From: Rudaea sp. 3F27F6
GTDB lineage: Bacteria > Pseudomonadota > Gammaproteobacteria > Xanthomonadales > Rhodanobacteraceae
Direction: 5' to 3'
DNA length: 64,000 nucleotides
Assembly: GCF_005503555.1 (NCBI RefSeq)
Contig: NZ_SCNG01000001.1
Coordinates: forward strand, 186,001-250,000
The stretch's first letter is position 1. Each line of letters begins with the position of its first letter. Below the pieces are notes generated by a model. It searched no databases, was not told the DNA's origin, and saw nothing but the letters and a program-made list of their open reading frames with translations. Positions 63,705 to 64,000 of the stretch are shown here, piece by piece. The translations under genes and the position numbers were made by a program.

Positions 63705-64000
63705 CTAAAGAGAACTCGCCGGATTCGATCGATAGCACCGCAGCAGCATTTGCACCGCCTCGTCGTCGCCCGCGAACTCACAGGAGTCAATCGAAGCAAT
63801 CGGTCGCACGGGCACGCTCGCATTGGTGAAGAACGCGGCGCGGAACGTGGCGAGCTCGGCGAGGCGCACGGTACGTGCGACGCTCGGCACCCCGGCGCCT
63901 GCCAGGCCGCTTTTCAGCGATTGCATGCTCACGCCGTCGAGCTGCGGCGCATCGGGCCAGACGATGCCGCCGTCGCGGTCGACGAAGCCGATGTTCCAGA
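63705..64000 (-). CDS. class IV PLP-dependent aminotransferase, C-terminal part (continues beyond window)
   Basis: About 97 C-terminal residues are present. WNIGFVDRDGGIVWPDAPQLDGVSMQSL and later ATFRAAFFTNASVPVRPIASID match the fold-type IV group that includes branched-chain and D-amino-acid aminotransferases and aminodeoxychorismate lyase. The catalytic lysine would lie outside the window. The stop is 28 bases from the MBOAT stop, tail to tail. Confidence 0.8.
   Translation of the reverse strand, partial: WNIGFVDRDGGIVWPDAPQLDGVSMQSLKSGLAGAGVPSVARTVRLAELATFRAAFFTNASVPVRPIASIDSCEFAGDDEAVQMLLRCYRSNPASSL

Overview
The window is chromosomal DNA of a high-GC gammaproteobacterium, most likely of the Xanthomonadales/Lysobacterales (Rhodanobacteraceae- or Xanthomonadaceae-like). 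The grounds are gene order (lptD-surA-pdxA-...-rsmA-apaG-apaH, then folA, thyA, lgt; and rpoN-hpf close to hprK-rapZ-EIIA-ptsH-ptsI) and short intergenic repeats of the kind common in that order (CCCGAAT heptamers, CCTTCTCC/GGAGAAGG palindromes, a TTACTTTCTT-type inverted repeat). No rRNA, tRNA, CRISPR array, integrase, transposase or phage gene was seen.

Region by region. 1-3.9 kb: end of an isochorismatase-like gene; an acetyltransferase closely resembling aminoglycoside 2'-N-acetyltransferases; a secreted alpha/beta hydrolase, a VOC protein and a GFA-type protein; then a guanidine-II (mini-ykkC) riboswitch in front of a SugE/Gdx guanidinium exporter; msrB in the opposite direction. 4-21.4 kb: envelope and housekeeping genes (lptD, surA, pdxA, rsmA, apaG, apaH, folA, thyA, lgt), broken up by an EamA transporter/LysR pair, an M48 protease, a large Ser/Thr kinase-TPR receptor with its ECF sigma factor, and a retropepsin-like protein. 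21.5-30.5 kb: an S9 peptidase, a ferredoxin with an aspartate in place of a cluster cysteine, a QseBC-like two-component system flanked by two MipA/OmpV paralogues, and a DUF255/thioredoxin-fold protein. 30.5-34.9 kb: two TPM-domain proteins, lemA, terC and dgkA on the minus strand, then uppP. 34.9-35.8 kb is gene-free and built of nested inverted repeats. 35.8-45 kb: hpf, rpoN and a CpxRA system on the minus strand, then a regulatory PTS (HprK, RapZ, EIIA, HPr, EI) on the plus strand.

45-63.7 kb is a surface-glycan locus: two paralogous 2-oxoglutarate/Fe(II) oxygenases, three SAM methyltransferases, two GT2 glycosyltransferases (one of the polyprenyl-phosphate-sugar type), a GtrA-type flippase, three large multi-membrane proteins of GT-C type, two SGNH-like proteins and an MBOAT O-acyltransferase. 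tsaB and creD sit inside it. The simplest reading is that sugars are loaded onto a polyprenyl carrier in the cytoplasm, flipped by GtrA, transferred in the periplasm by the GT-C enzymes and then O-acylated by the MBOAT/SGNH pair. The oxygenases and methyltransferases would modify the sugar or an acceptor. The window ends in the C-terminal part of a class IV aminotransferase gene on the minus strand.
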